DNA of 64,000 bases from Ursus arctos (lineage: Eukaryota; Chordata; Mammalia; Carnivora; Ursidae), in the NCBI RefSeq assembly GCF_023065955.2, contig NW_026622952.1, forward strand, positions 31,978,313 to 32,042,312. The letters run 5' to 3'. Below, piece after piece: positions 12,741 to 23,440 of this stretch. A program made the translations under genes and the position numbers. Every line of letters starts with the position of its first letter. The stretch's first letter is position 1. Under the pieces are notes generated by a model. That model did not search any database, was not told the DNA's origin, and worked only from the letters and a program-made list of their open reading frames with translations.

Positions 12741-12834
12741 TAGGCTTTCTTATTGTTTAGTAACTTGTTGGTTAGTTGGGTTTTTTTGTTTGTTTGTTTG
12801 TTGTTAACGGGCATGATATGAAGCTTAGACACCG

Positions 12835-13085
12835 GGAAAGACAGAAAGCCCGATTCCTACAAGGATCTAAGTTTGAGACCCAGGGCCGTGTTGACTGCAG
12901 GCCCGGCTGCACCATTAGATCTGTTTGTCGATGTCATGTAAGCTCTCAGTGCTTCAGCTTTCTCATCTTTAAAATGTGGATAAAAATAATGCCCATCTAA
13001 AGGGGTTATTGTGAAGGTGACATGTTATGATACGTGTACAGGTGATTGACAGTGCGACCTCATTATCGTGTTTGCTGTTGGTTTT
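12835..13085 (+). mobile_element. MIR SINE
   Basis: 'cagtgcttcagctttctcatc' and 'ttaaaatgtggataaaaata' match the MIR 3' half (CCTCAGTTTCCTCATCTGTAAAATGGGGATAATAAT). 'ggggttattgtgaaggtgac' follows. The head side (12840-12930) is weaker. The 74-codon frame 12776-13000 lies inside and is not a gene. Confidence 0.7.
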
Positions 13086-13394
13086 TTTTAGGGTAAACTA
13101 GTTGATCTCATTGATGAAAAGACCCATTAATGAGCACATCATCCCAGACTAGAATACAGAGGAAATGATTGATATTTCTTTAGGCAATTTTGTAAATAGG
13201 ATACTCAGGGAGATTAATATTTCAGTGCCGTTAGCAGTTAACCCTTTTCTTAAAGCAAAACTAAGAGTAAAAATCAGGACATGTTTTGGCCTAAATGCCT
13301 GGTCAGTTTAAAGATGTTTGGCGTTAAGACTGGTTTTATCCTAAAACTATAAGCATCTGTTTGGGAATATTTTTGTATATACATTGTATGATAC

Positions 13395-13907
13395 TGCCAG
13401 GAATGGCCAGCAGTCCCCGTACCGACGGATGAAAGGTAACTCCAAACTTTGCTGTGAAAGAGAGGAGAAGGCGAAGGGGGTCAGTGCTCAGAGGCCAAGA
13501 CCCTTTGCTCTTCTTTGCCCCCACTTTTATTGGTCCTTCAGGATAATCACAAATCCTTATCACTGTTTCTCAAGCACATGATGATGACAAGGCGTCTTAC
13601 TGAAACTGGGAGGATCTGCTTATGGGAAAGATATGATATGCTAATTTGGGCATATTCGAGGAGTTCTAAATATAGCCTAAGGAACAATGCCTACATCTCT
13701 TAGCTCACAGGGTGACTGTCTGGGCTAGGAAAGCTTCCGGAAGACAACTCCCCGCGGCATTCCAACGGCAGAGTGGTCAGGTAGGCCTGGGCATTCCAAA
13801 GGCCTACACCCTTCTCCGAAAGCTTCCCTGCTCTCATCGGTCTCTGTGTTAACATTTTAGCAAGCCAAGTATTATGGCTGATTTCATGCTCTATGTTAAC
13901 CCCAACA
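13395..13907 (-). mobile_element. Solo LTR of a class II (ERVK-like) endogenous retrovirus
   Basis: A 513-bp block that starts with TG and ends with CA on the plus strand (the same, TG...CA, on its own strand). It is bounded by perfect 6-bp direct repeats TGATAC at 13389-13394 and 13908-13913. Six-bp target duplications are typical of betaretrovirus-like (class II) elements. In its own orientation it has a TATA-like motif near 13667-13674 and AATAAA at 13531-13526, followed by a pyrimidine-rich stretch compatible with R/U5. No primer-binding site or polypurine tract adjoins either end, so the provirus has recombined to a solo LTR. Composition is more GC-rich than the flanks. The family is inferred from structure, not from a search. 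Confidence 0.75.
13526..13531 (-). promoter_or_regulatory. LTR polyadenylation signal
   Basis: AATAAA on the minus strand, about 377 bp from the LTR 5' end and about 130 bp from its 3' end. This is a normal place for the signal that defines the 3' end of R. Whether it still functions is unknown. Confidence 0.5.
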
Positions 13908-13913
13908 TGATAC

Positions 13914-16478
13914 ATCTTGCTTTTCGTAGGTGAGGTGAGATCTTCTATAATTCAAATTTAACACACGACTTGTATTCTTTCTTTACCACTGAGGCCCTTC
14001 AAGGAATCCCTCCTAAAACAGCTCTTACATACAGAGAGTAGGAAAAGCATCATCCCTCCCCCTTCCAAGTAGTTACTAAAAGGAGTTAAAAACTCTTTTT
14101 GTGAATAGTGCTAAACTGGTTTAAATATATTTTAGAATGCTTCTATTTAAGAATACCCAAATAAATGGAATCACATTACATTTTTCCCCCAACTTTGATT
14201 ATTATCTTTTCTCTGTGGGTGAGTCACATAGTTAGATACAACCAAAAGTAATTTATTGTGAGCCTGAAAGGAGTAATCCAGCTAGGGAATAAAAAGGTGA
14301 TGTTGAAGTAATAGAACCAATTTTCTTGTATATATTTATAAAAGGACATTTTCTTATGGAGTATGTATGTCTGCATCCACTATATGTCTTTTATTAGGAT
14401 TTCTATATGCAATCCTCTCACTTGTTCTACATGAGAACAGTCCTATGCTCACTTCCATTTAACTTGAACCACTTTTTTCCTGATGATTCTGGGTTAATTT
14501 AGTCTGGTTTTCTGTTTGCTTTTTTGCTGTTGTTGTTTTTTAAACCAAAAGCTGCCAATAATCTCAGATGTCTTGAATGCAAGCTACACCTAAGAGAGGC
14601 TTATATCAAATCTAAGGATGCAAGTTCCTAAATTTTGTTCTATTTTTGTATGCCCTACTCATGCTGATTTATGAGCTCTTCTGAGATTTGACATCTGTTT
14701 TTATTCTTAATTGTATGTAGTGTTCATTCTAATATGATTTACACTACACTCAAAGGCTTTCTTTTGCAAAAAATGGCAGCACATGAACAATTTATACTTC
14801 TTTGGAGCCCTTGCCTGTTTGAGGCACAACCAGTTCCTTTTGGGAAATGATTTTTAATTAATAAATAGGACACTTTTCATCACCTTCAATGGCAGAGCTT
14901 TTAAGAGAATAGGACGCAAGGCTGGTGACAGCTTTTGGGGCCTGGCATCTCAAGAGAGGGCTGCAATTAAGCAGTCAGTGAAAGAAACAGCAGCTTCACC
15001 TTTTCCCACGCTGCTGTTCCCATTTCAGATTTCCTTTTGGTTTTTTTTCCTTCTTTCTTTACTACTTCTTTGTTGCTTGACAGAGCTCTCTCTGGCATCA
15101 GGGTTCTTAATATTTACTTACAGACGGGAAAATGAATAGTAGGGTGAAAATCTTCGCTGCGATTGAAGAAGACTTCTCCAACTTAGAGTGATATTGAAAG
15201 TGGTTGTCCAGTACACATCTTTCTTGGGGGAAGAAAAAAAAATCGATTTTAATTTGCTACTTTTTAGTGTCAGCATGGCTTGGCTTTACTCTGCATCTTT
15301 AAATATGCACATAAAACGCAGCGGCACTAAAACATGGGAAGTCAAATTCTGATCATTTCTTTTGTCAAAGAAGCATGATCTTAACTCATGAGTCACTGTT
15401 AAATATAAGTGTAATGTGGAGGAAAAAGGAAAATACATTATGAGGGTTTTTTTTTCCCACCAATTTGTATAATTTTTCAGTTAAGCAGTCATAAATCAAG
15501 GAATATTGTATTTTTTGAGGCTCATTAAAGAGACATTATACATCAGAATAGTGAAGTCGTCAGCATAATGAAATGATGAATGCCTGTAACTATCTGTATG
15601 TAAATGATGTGAGACAGATTCGGGGTGTTACAAAGGAGAATAGCAATCTCCCTGACAGTTCCCCCTAGGTGAAGTTGCTGGATGCTGGTGACAGATGGGA
15701 AATGCGAAGCTCTTCAATGGCAAGCACTTATTAGCACTCGGTGGAAACTAGCAATATAAAATAAGACAAATCGCAAATAATATCATTTTAAATAAATTTG
15801 CTCAGTAAGGTGTGTTATTACATTTTAAAAACCTTCTCTATCGACAAAGGCGATGTTCTAAACTCAAGAAAAAAACACATGAGAAAAGAAAATGGTTATT
15901 TTGAGAACGAGTGTGTAAGAAATGTACACCTATATTGTCATACTGGCCTCTTTCCTTAACTTCTGTAGGGGCGCTGCCATGAAGTAACTAACATGTCAAG
16001 CTTACTCACTTTGGGTTTATTTATTCTGTCAAGGAAACATGTCCGTCTTCCCTGTACATGCGTGCTTTACGTCGTGAGATTTGCCATATGCATACCGTTT
16101 TGTCAGCCGACCTATCTAGCTGCCTAGGAGTTCTCTCTTCATCTCTGTGTTGAAGTCATGTCTTTTTTGTTGGGGACTGAACCCTCTGTTGATGAGTCAG
16201 GGCCTTCGGTCCTACATCTCAGATGCCTGATTGCACTTACTAAAGAGAGATAGGCAATAGATCCAGTGGTATTCTGGAGGTTCTCGTTTATCTGTGCATT
16301 TCACAGCACCTGATTCAGGTGCCAGGTACATGAATGAATAACATATGAAGAAGAAAGAGATGGGGAAGACAAGGGGAAAGGGAGAATGAACAGATTTAGT
16401 CCACTGTGGGTCACCGATGAAGTCTGTGGCATTGGCCAAATCCTTTAAGCTCTCTCTGCATGAATTCCCATTGTCTTT
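13914..16478. other. Repeat-free stretch, possible conserved non-coding DNA
   Basis: About 2.5 kb with no recognisable transposon, unusual for this window. It contains many homeodomain-type TAAT words and several intact-looking motifs, for example around 14850-15020, 15280-15400 and 15480-15730. No open frame has exon features. Conservation is a guess from low repeat content. Confidence 0.3.
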
Positions 16479-16572
16479 TCTTCAGTTTTATTGAGGCATA
16501 GTTAACTAATAAAACTGCAAGATATTTAAAGTATACAACATGATGATTTGATAAACATATCCATGCACACCG
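16479..16572 (-). mobile_element. Old L1 3' UTR fragment
   Basis: 'cttcagttttattgaggcat' with 'agttaactaa' and 'agtatacaacatgatgattt' is the complement-strand 3' UTR segment of old L1M elements (TTTATTGAGGTATAATTGACATA...). About 95 bp. Confidence 0.6.
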
Positions 16573-17825
16573 TGTGAAAGGATGGGCAGAGAAAGCACTT
16601 TGGATTGTGTGACCGAATATATGTAGATGGTGATATTAATAAAAATATTCATATTCTGTGTGCTTTGGGAATAGGACTTTATTATTTTTAGTAAAATATA
16701 CTCGTATGTGTGCTGTAGTATCTTAGCACTTTATTTGCTCACTAAATTTGAATTTCTAGCAAGAAAAATGATGTAATTTCCCCATAAGCACCAGTCAATG
16801 TGCTGATACCTTTTCTTTATCCTGGCGTATACATAATGGGGTTTAAAATGGTGTGACTAAAGATACATTCTTAAAAAAATTGCCTGTTTTACTTCTTTTT
16901 GCCTTAGGAATACAGCAAATTATAGGCATCTGAATTTTTTATTAATAATTAAATGTTTATATTTTATGCTGATGTGGAAAACCCATGAGCACACAGTAGT
17001 CCAAATTTTCAGTAGTCTCTGTCTTAAGAGAAATAACTTTTTAAATTGCTAAGAGCACTTTGAATATGCTAGTGTGTATAATAAAACGTATTGTTTCAAT
17101 TCCTTGAATATATTTTTTGGAAATTTTCTGTTAAAAAAAAGATTTGAGAATGTCCAGACATAACTTATAAGTCCAAAATCATGCATAGTTATTATATGAC
17201 TAAACTAAAACTAAATTTTTTAAAAAAAATATACTGTATTATTTTTCTTTTCCTTTGCATATTCATCTCCTACCAGACATCACGATTCTTTTACAAAGTA
17301 CACTCACCAAAAGAAATACCCTTACAATTTATATAATAATCTTCAACTTAGTTCATACAGAAACAGACACAGTCTGAGAGCATCTATTATATATAATAAC
17401 AAGTTTATAATAGAATTCACTTTCATGTATAACCAATCAATATATTTTTGGCATTTTTGTGATATCCTATTCTATAATTGATTGTCCGTTTTCTTTGATG
17501 GGAGGAAAGAAGCAATCGAAAGTTGTAGCAAGGGCACCATTATAGATGTTGAAAAGTGACATGGAGAGAACAACTGTGAATATTTGATTTCAAACTAACT
17601 CACATTTTTTTTTTCTCTAAAGGAAAGGAAGCCAGGGTTCTTACCATGAAAATTATTATTTTTTAACAATTTATTTTATCTCTAGATTGTTAAAGGGTCA
17701 ATACACAAACTAAATTGTTGGAAAGCATCACATAGATTGGTCTTATTACTTTATAGCTAGCCCTTGTAAACTTACTGCCACCAGTATGGAATGAAATCTA
17801 TTAAATTCTGTTTACATTTTGTTCC
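16573..17825. other. Unassigned AT-rich DNA
   Basis: No gene or repeat family recognised. Confidence 0.4.
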
Positions 17826-18006
17826 CTTTTTTTTTTTAAGATTTTATTTATTTATTTGAGAGAGAGCATGCGTGGGGTGAGGGATAGTGGGCGAAGCAGG
17901 GTCTTTGCTGAGCAGGGAGCCCGATATGGGGCTCGATCCCGGGACTCCAGGATCATGACTTGAGCTGAAGGCAGACACTTAACTGACTGATCCACCCAGG
18001 CGTCCC
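17826..18006 (-). mobile_element. Can-SINE, reverse orientation
   Basis: T-run, AAGATTTTATTTATTTATTTGAG, G-rich body, and the head complement ending CCACCCAGGCGTCCC. Flanks TACATTTTGTTCC (17813-17825) and TACATTTAGTTAC (18007-18019) form a degraded duplication. A second SINE in the same orientation begins about 100 bp downstream. Confidence 0.95.
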
Positions 18007-18110
18007 TACATTTAGTTACTTTTTAACATCTAAGATAAAAAATGATAAATGCAGCAAACTGGCCAAATGAATATATACAGATATTTATATATCACATTTT
18101 TGTGCTTCTT

Positions 18111-18306
18111 TTTTTTTTTTAAGATTTTATTTATTTATTCGACAGATAGAGACAGCCAATGAGAGAGGGAACACAAGCAGGGGGAGTGGGAGAGGAAGAA
18201 GCAGGCTCCCAGCAGAGGAGCCTGATGTGGGGCTCGATCCCATAACGCTGGGATCACGCCCTGAGCCGAAGGCAGACGCTTAACCGCTGTGCCACCCAGG
18301 CGCCCC
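18111..18306 (-). mobile_element. Young arctoid-type Can-SINE
   Basis: Complete reverse-orientation copy: T-run, ATTCGACAGATAGAGACAGCC, AGGGGGAGTGGGAGAGG body, head complement ending CCCAGGCGCCCC. Perfect 17-bp duplications ACATTTTTGTGCTTCTT at 18094-18110 and 18307-18323. On its own strand the duplication begins AAGAAGC, consistent with L1-endonuclease priming. The subfamily and intact duplications point to recent insertion. Confidence 0.97.
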
Positions 18307-18323
18307 ACATTTTTGTGCTTCTT

Positions 18324-19310
18324 AATAAAAGTTCTCACTGGTTATTATTATAATTAAATGTATGTATTTTTCTAATTACAATATTTTCATAATTCTTATA
18401 TTAAAAAAATCACTTTTAAACCCATACCTCATTTGACTGATGACATGATTTGAATCCTTGTGTCTTAATTCCAGATTTGTTGCTCTACCTACCCTAGCAT
18501 CGTGCTTCTTGATAAATGTCTGAACTTTACATCCAACAATATACATGCTACAATCCGCATGGTACACTTTGCCAAGCCTAAGCTACAGTATATGGAAGGG
18601 GACTTATTTAATTGGATGTTTTGTCACTTACGTCACATTTATTCACTTTCTCCTTCAAAGTTCGTTTAAAGACAGATGAATGCTCAAAGAGATGATTGAC
18701 TTCAGAGTAACATTTCCACCATTCTACTGCACAGAGTAATGATTCCAGAAAACATTTCTCAAAGCCAAAAGACATCCTATCACATAATTCCTCTTTCTTC
18801 AATTACATATCATTTGTAAACATTGCCAAGTTACTGCCAATTGAAATAAATGACTTAAGCTTTTTTAAAGTTATAAATATTCAGCTTTCTTTCAGACTGT
18901 ATGCACGTGCACACACACACACACACATAAATTATAAGATCGATATATGCGTGTATATATATGTATATACATTTTTAATAAACTTCAGTTTTATGAATCA
19001 GAATGTAGCCATTGCAATCAGACGAAGGGGCACTGAGCTAGGAAGCACCAGAAAACATTTGTGAAGAGCACGAGGACTATCTGGAGAGCTGGGAGCTTTA
19101 GGAGCCATTATGAGTATGAATACCAGGAATCAATTAATTGCTTTGGGGCGTTTGGAATTGGAATGTTACAAATGGTAATGACCTTAGAAATTAACCAGTT
19201 TTAGGATGGCAGTAGGTGAAAAACGGAATACTGCCTTCAACTGATTGGAACTTACTGCCTGAACCACTGTGTAAGAATAAGAATATATGAAGCATGTCAT
19301 AATCAATTAG
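18324..19310. other. Unassigned AT-rich DNA with CA/TA run
   Basis: Mostly unique. A (CA)9 run at 18910-18927 is followed by alternating TA/TG words to about 18971, a compound simple repeat. Confidence 0.45.
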
Positions 19311-19475
19311 CCCTTTCTACCACAGGTGAGGAATGGAGGTTGGCAGCATACTTGCTGAGGTGCAGAGAGTTTAAGTCACGTGCCCAAAGTTGCACAGATT
19401 GTTAACTCTGAATCCATGGCTATAAACAGGGCATCTGACTCATAATCCACTGCCATTCTCTCTGCTCTGTTGATA
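19311..19475 (-). mobile_element. MIR SINE
   Basis: 'gctgaggtgcagagagttta', 'agtcacgtgcccaaagttgc' and 'acagattgttaactctgaat' follow the complement of the MIR core (GAGGCACAGAGAGGTTAAGT..TTGCCCAAGGTCACACAGCTAG). 'ctgactcataatccactgcc' corresponds to its head. Confidence 0.7.
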
Positions 19476-21344
19476 AAGTAGAAACATACCCAGTAGGCTT
19501 CCTCAGAGTAGATCCAGAGCCATTCAGGAGACTTAATTGAGAACATGAAGGAGAGCCACGCAGGGTACGGTGGCTGCTCTGCCTTGATGCCCTTGTGGGT
19601 TCAACTTACTGAGACTTACTGTTTCCAAGGCACAACTTACGGTTATTCTGAAGCCCTGTAACTAGGCACTGTCTTTTATTAATTACATTTCCCGTATTTT
19701 ATGCTTTGTCTTTTCTTAGACTTTCCAAGCAGATGGTGCCTATTCTATAAACTCAATAAATAGAATTCTGTAAATTAAATATACTAAAATATGTTCAAGG
19801 AAAATCTCTTCATGTGGAACATAAAACCTGGATTAAAATGCAAACATTTTCATTCCAGTGTGTAGTATTTAGCTAATAAAAATTTTGACATTAAATCTAA
19901 AAATTAACTTCATGGAGACTAAAACAGTTTGGCAAAATTCAGACCATCACCAATGCTGCCTTTACTCCATCCCTCCCCACCTTTTTATAAAATCGTGTCT
20001 AGCTGATTAATATAACAGTGCACTTCAGCTTTGGTGAATTACACTTATTCAATTTCACTGAAGATTATAGGTTTCAAATAATAAAATTGGATTTTATTGA
20101 GGATTGAAGTGTGTAAATAGAACATTTGATTGAATTTAATAAAATGGTATCCTGCTGATGGAGGCAAGTCATTTCCTCTAGTTTTAACTTGATTACAAAG
20201 ACAAGAAGTTTTATGAGCAATTTTGAATGGAAAATTTCTTTCTGTCTAGAGGAAAAAAAAACTATATTGAGACTAAGAAAAGTAAGTAGTACCATTTAAT
20301 ATTTTAAATAGAACAGTTGTGAATGTATGGTTACTTTTGAAATGCAATAGAACTATTTTCTAATCTGGTTTTGTGGCTGTTTACTTAATCACTAAGGTTA
20401 AACAAGAAAGCCTCAGAGCAGTAAGCCCAGTAGACAAGGTTGTTTCTTTCCAGCTTTGAATAGTTTTATCTGGGTGATAAAGATTCTGTATCTGATATGT
20501 GCAGTTCTATATTTAATCAAAGTATAGTGAGATCAGAGCATCATTCCTCTTATCACAAAATGAATCATTATATAGTAACTGTTATTTAAATGTTTGGTTT
20601 TCCTTAGCTATTTCTGAGGTTCCTTAAAAATAAACACGAAGCAAAATTTTTTGCTACTTCTGACTATATATATATATCAGTATAATAAAATGTTATTTTG
20701 CCAAAATCTAGTCTTTTTTAAATTAATGTCAGTATTTTAATTATTTAGCTAAGGAGCCAATGACAAATACTTTTTTTTTTCTTTTTTAACCATTGGATCA
20801 CAGCAGAACTCTTAAAAGCCTATTAGGATCTTTTCAAAGAGAATATTTGGAAGCTATAAGACAGGCTAGATGTGCAATCAGGCATCGTTATAAATGTAGA
20901 ATGAGTATTAAGAATTGTAGACATTTGTTGACTGAAGATTGATAATAAGGGGTTCTAGAACAAGATGAATTTTAATGTGGTCTAAAAGAGTACCTTGAGT
21001 TGATTTAGAATATTATCTTTAAGCAGTTGATTCAGAGTATCTGCAGGGGAAATAAATATACAGTCTGAATGTACTAGTTCTATTCAATTATTTAGCAGTG
21101 CTTTCGAAGAAATAAGGTAAACAGTTGATGAATGGGCATTACATTGCAGGAAAAATGTATGTCTTTATGTTGATAATGGCTGTCCATTGTTTTTAATGCT
21201 TGGAGAAAGTACATCATACAGAGAAAGAGAAGGGTCATTGGAGAGAGAACTCCAGGAGAAGACAAAGGCAAGAATAATGGGGGCAGAGACAACCCCTAGC
21301 TGTACAGGAAAGACAGTGTAGAAACAGAAAAAGAGGAAACAGCA
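19476..21344. other. Unassigned AT-rich DNA
   Basis: No gene or named repeat. Short TA run at 20666-20678 and T-run at 20771-20780. Confidence 0.4.
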
Positions 21345-21376
21345 AAAAACAAACAAACAAACAAACAAACAAACAA
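21345..21376. repeat. (AAAC)n microsatellite
   Basis: About eight perfect CAAA units. On the minus strand it produces runs of CLFV/FVCL in overlapping frames (21165-21444), which are therefore spurious. Confidence 0.95.
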
Positions 21377-23044
21377 GCACTATGCAGGAAAAATGCCTGT
21401 GGTTCAGACCCTCTGCTATCATATTGGGAGCTATTTGAATGCATTGATTAGAAACACTATTTGAATACAGAAATACCTAGAACGTCTGAGGAATGGGAGT
21501 TTGATGCTTGAACTGAGATGAGAAGAAAGAAGCCGTGTAATTAGAACAAAAGTAGTTATATCTCAAAAAGGTTCAAAGTATAGGAGATCACTCCAGACAA
21601 GTCAAATACATTAATTTGAAAATATTCATCTTTAACAGGGGCTAGTTTTATAGTTTGAGAGGAACCACAAAGAGACAGGGATGAGAAAGCACCTGAAAAC
21701 ACTTCACATAAAAGATGCACTGAAAAAGGTGGGATAAGTGTAGACACAAGATTATCACTGAAGATGAAAGTCTAGAAAAGGCTCGGTAAGTGAATCAAAG
21801 TGTTTAAATAGAAACTTGGTCATGTAAGTGGCAGGACTTTTCACTTTGAAGAACCTCTCTAACAGGTTGACACTTGTTAATGTTAAAATACACAGAAAAA
21901 AAACAGGTCACAAAAAGTGTCTGTTATTCATTGAATGCCTAATTGTCCCTTGTTTCATCTTTAACTAACTAGCTGTCCAATAATTGCACATGACTTTTAA
22001 CTCACGTATGTAGTTACTCAAATTCACCTCACTGTAACAGTCACATTTGATCATTAGGGAAAAAAATAATAACAAAAATATTAGTATGATTGGAGATTGT
22101 CAGTATTCATAAGATCAACACAGTATTCTGTAGTGTCTTTCCAGTTCTGAAAATGGTGTGAAGAAAAAAATTATTTTGCTTATGAGAATAATTTTAACAC
22201 ACACTAGTCTCATGCCATGCCTAGTATGATCATCACTTCTCTTCAGTGTGAAAATAAAATGACCAAACATCTATTATTGCATCCATATTACCAGGTAACT
22301 TATTGATATTAAACTCAGAACTGACCTGTGATCTCATTACCTAGAGGAAGATTAAAATCGTCACCGAATGGTAAAAGTAGAAGACAGAAGCTGAGTAATG
22401 AAAATACAATAAATCAGTTTCAAAAATAAATGAAGCCCAAACCAGCCATTCTAACTGGTCTCATTTTCATCCTCACTTATTGTTTTCTAAAATAAGAATC
22501 TCAGAAAGTCTTCCTTCTCCTCTGATGCAGCATTGTTTGTTCTTATATGTCCCCAAAGAAATTCTATGTAAGCAACACAGGACCTGTCTTCTCCCTAACA
22601 TTTGTTCCAAAGTCAAACAAACAGAAAGCAAGCACATTTCTTACTTTTCGTTTTTCAGCTTGCATTCAATATCTGCACATAAGGTACCAAATGAAAAGTC
22701 AATCCTGCATTCTACTTACAGTCTAAGCACCAAAGGAAAATAATTTTGAGAAATATGAAGCCTATAGATATACTGTGTATATAGTAGTAAATAAAAATTT
22801 CAGACTCTATGATATTAGGAAAAGGGGGGAATTAGTAACAAAGTAATTTGTAAAAGGAAGTTTTAGAATTTAAATTTTTATATTTATAAATTTTTCAAAA
22901 CCTAATATAGTATTTAATGTATAGTATAGTATAATGATTAATCATATTAAATTGAATTTTATCAATAAAACATGGATATAGTTTTCTTGTGAAATGTATC
23001 CATTCCTATGTGAAGTTCTTATAAGGTCAAGAATATATATGGTT
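21377..23044. other. Unassigned AT-rich DNA
   Basis: No repeat family or exon supported. The 87-codon frame 22480-22743 has no recognisable domain and no splice context. Confidence 0.4.
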
Positions 23045-23236
23045 GGGGGTGCCTGGGTGTCTCAGGCAGTTAAGCGTCCAACTCTTGGCACTTCAGCCCA
23101 GGTCATGATCTGAGGATTGTGAGAGCAAGCCCCGTGTCAGGCTCTGCACTGGGCATGGAGCATGCTTAAGATTCTCTCTCCCTCTCTCTCTATCCTTACC
23201 CCCACTCTCTCTCCCTCTCAAAAAAAAAAAAAAAAA
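23045..23236 (+). mobile_element. Can-SINE, older type
   Basis: GGGGGTGCCTGGGTGTCTCAGGCAGTTAAGCGTC head, middle with GTCATGATCTGAGGATTGTGAG, CT-rich tail and 16 A residues. It lacks the AATAAATAAAATCTT block normally preceding poly(A). No clear duplication. Confidence 0.93.
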
Positions 23237-23361
23237 TCCGTCTATCTCTCTCTATATATGTTTGACTATTTTTAGAATAATGAATGAAGCCACAAAAGCA
23301 ATAAATAATTCTTATAGAACTTTAACCTGTTGATATCATTGCTGGTCATGTGGGACATTTT

Positions 23362-23440
23362 GTACATGTTACAGATAAGGGAATTGAGTAGTGTGGGGAT
23401 TCTAAGTGACTTGTACAAGGTCTTTTGTCAGGCAGAATAG
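23362..23440 (-). mobile_element. MIR fragment
   Basis: 'gttacagataagggaattga' then 'aagtgacttgtacaaggtct' parallels the complement-strand MIR core (TTACAGATGAGGAAACTGAG...AAGTGACTTGCCCAAGGTC). Short. Confidence 0.55.

Noticed and set aside
13395..13907. Search for retroviral gag/pol/env remnants next to the LTR
   Set aside because: The 6-bp duplications directly abut both ends and the flanks show no internal viral sequence, so only a solo LTR remains.
17826..18306. Two same-orientation SINEs read as one tandem segmental duplication
   Set aside because: They belong to different subfamilies and each has its own target-site duplication, so they are independent insertions.
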